This document shows, piece by piece, positions 32,418-32,835 of a stretch of DNA of 32,835 nucleotides. Position numbers and translations under genes: made by a program. Within the stretch, counting starts at the first letter, position 1, and each line of letters starts with the position of its first letter. The stretch is from Planctomycetota bacterium. Its GTDB lineage: Bacteria > Planctomycetota > Phycisphaerae > Phycisphaerales > SM1A02. Below the pieces are notes generated by a model. That model made no database searches, was not told where the DNA came from, and saw nothing but the letters and a program-made list of their open reading frames with translations. The stretch is from the NCBI GenBank assembly GCA_022566535.1, contig JADFIR010000035.1:1-32835 (forward strand), in the 5' to 3' direction.

Positions 32418-32835
32418 TTACGGGCAGGCTCCCCAGTTGGCGATGAGGGTGAGCAGGTCGAAGATGTCGACGGTTCCGCCGCCGTCGAAGTCCGGCGGGC
32501 AGGGCGCCTCGCACGGACCCCACGCCGCCAGCAGCGCGAGTAGGTCGAGGATGCCGACGTCGCCTGAGCCGTTGAGATCCCAAGGGCAGGGGTCACCCCC
32601 ACCTTTCTGCGACAGGTTGAAGTGCATCCATGTAAACTCTGGACCTATCTCGCAGAAAGTAGCCGGTAAATCCACGTCCGTGCCCCACACTTGCGCGCAA
32701 TCAGGGCTGTCGCCGGCCGAGTCGGCCGTCATCCAGAAGTCGACCGCGCCGGTACCCGGGAAAGTCAGGTGGAACCCGAAGTCGCCGGCAGGCAGATCGC
32801 ACTTGGGGCCGGTGGCGTCGAACAGGAGGGCGTCA
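32418..32835 (-). CDS. C-terminus of a secreted protein with dockerin-like tail (5' end outside the window)
   Basis: The minus-strand frame is open from the window edge to the stop at 32418, at least 138 codons; the internal ATG at 32732 is not the real start. The visible N-terminal part (FDATGPKCDLPAGDFGFHLT, then FPGTGAVDFWMTADSAGD) looks like a beta-sandwich of a secreted protein. A linker precedes two dockerin-like calcium loops, DLNGSGDVGILDLLALLAAWG and DFDGGGTVDIFDLLTLIANWG, each with an adjacent cysteine pair (PCEAPCP, CP end) not seen in the copy at 24168. Such tails close many Phycisphaerae exported proteins and are thought to mediate attachment. What the main protein does cannot be seen. 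Confidence 0.8.
   Translation of the reverse strand, partial: DALLFDATGPKCDLPAGDFGFHLTFPGTGAVDFWMTADSAGDSPDCAQVWGTDVDLPATFCEIGPEFTWMHFNLSQKGGGDPCPWDLNGSGDVGILDLLALLAAWGPCEAPCPPDFDGGGTVDIFDLLTLIANWGACP

Overview
The window looks like chromosomal DNA of a Planctomycetota bacterium, most likely of the Phycisphaerae type. It is GC-rich, and several lineage hallmarks are readable in translation. These are secreted proteins ending in dockerin-like pairs of the form DLDxDGxVGIxDLLxLLAxWG (24168-24320, 32418-32579, and a relic at 1615-1674), two pseudopilins with GFTLVE/GFTVIE N-termini, a membrane protein ending in the RCxACGYDLRG...CPECG ribbon, and short lineage-type zinc-ribbon proteins. Many genes start with GTG, TTG or ATG without a clear Shine-Dalgarno sequence. 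No CRISPR array, rRNA, intact tRNA or insertion sequence was seen.

Layout. 1-4600 is an accessory patch. It holds a FlgI-like lipoprotein cut by the left edge, a protein with two PilZ domains, a decayed dockerin fragment, a TIR/winged-helix protein, a membrane zinc-ribbon protein, two small unknown genes, and the 3' half of a tRNA-Asp that resembles an integration scar. 4928-12647 is a tight four-gene fatty-acid operon: FadI-type thiolase, FadJ-type hydratase/dehydrogenase, acyl-CoA dehydrogenase, and a fused acyltransferase/alpha-beta hydrolase. Adenine deaminase follows on the opposite strand. 14602-17939 holds a membrane-anchored protein-L-isoaspartate methyltransferase coupled to a polytopic spermidine-synthase-like membrane protein. 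18091-19728 encodes an exported thioredoxin-fold protein with a long helical tail.

19785-21908 (minus) is a three-gene operon with overlapping ends: ECF-type sigma factor, membrane anti-sigma factor, pseudopilin. Divergent from it is a large secreted protein with cupredoxin, CHRD, sorbosone-dehydrogenase-like and dockerin-like parts (22158-24320). 24492-32076 is a carbohydrate locus: substrate-binding protein, two MalFG-type permeases, a pseudopilin, a GH172 (DUF2961) glycosidase and a divergent MalK/UgpC ATPase. The right edge holds the C-terminus of another dockerin-tailed secreted protein.

Together the genes suggest a heterotroph that oxidises lipids and imports oligosaccharides, with an elaborate cell-surface and periplasmic protein set. 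The items most worth following up are the sigma/anti-sigma/pseudopilin operon, the pseudopilin embedded in the sugar locus, the lipase-acyltransferase fusion closing the beta-oxidation operon, and the TIR/winged-helix protein near the tRNA scar.
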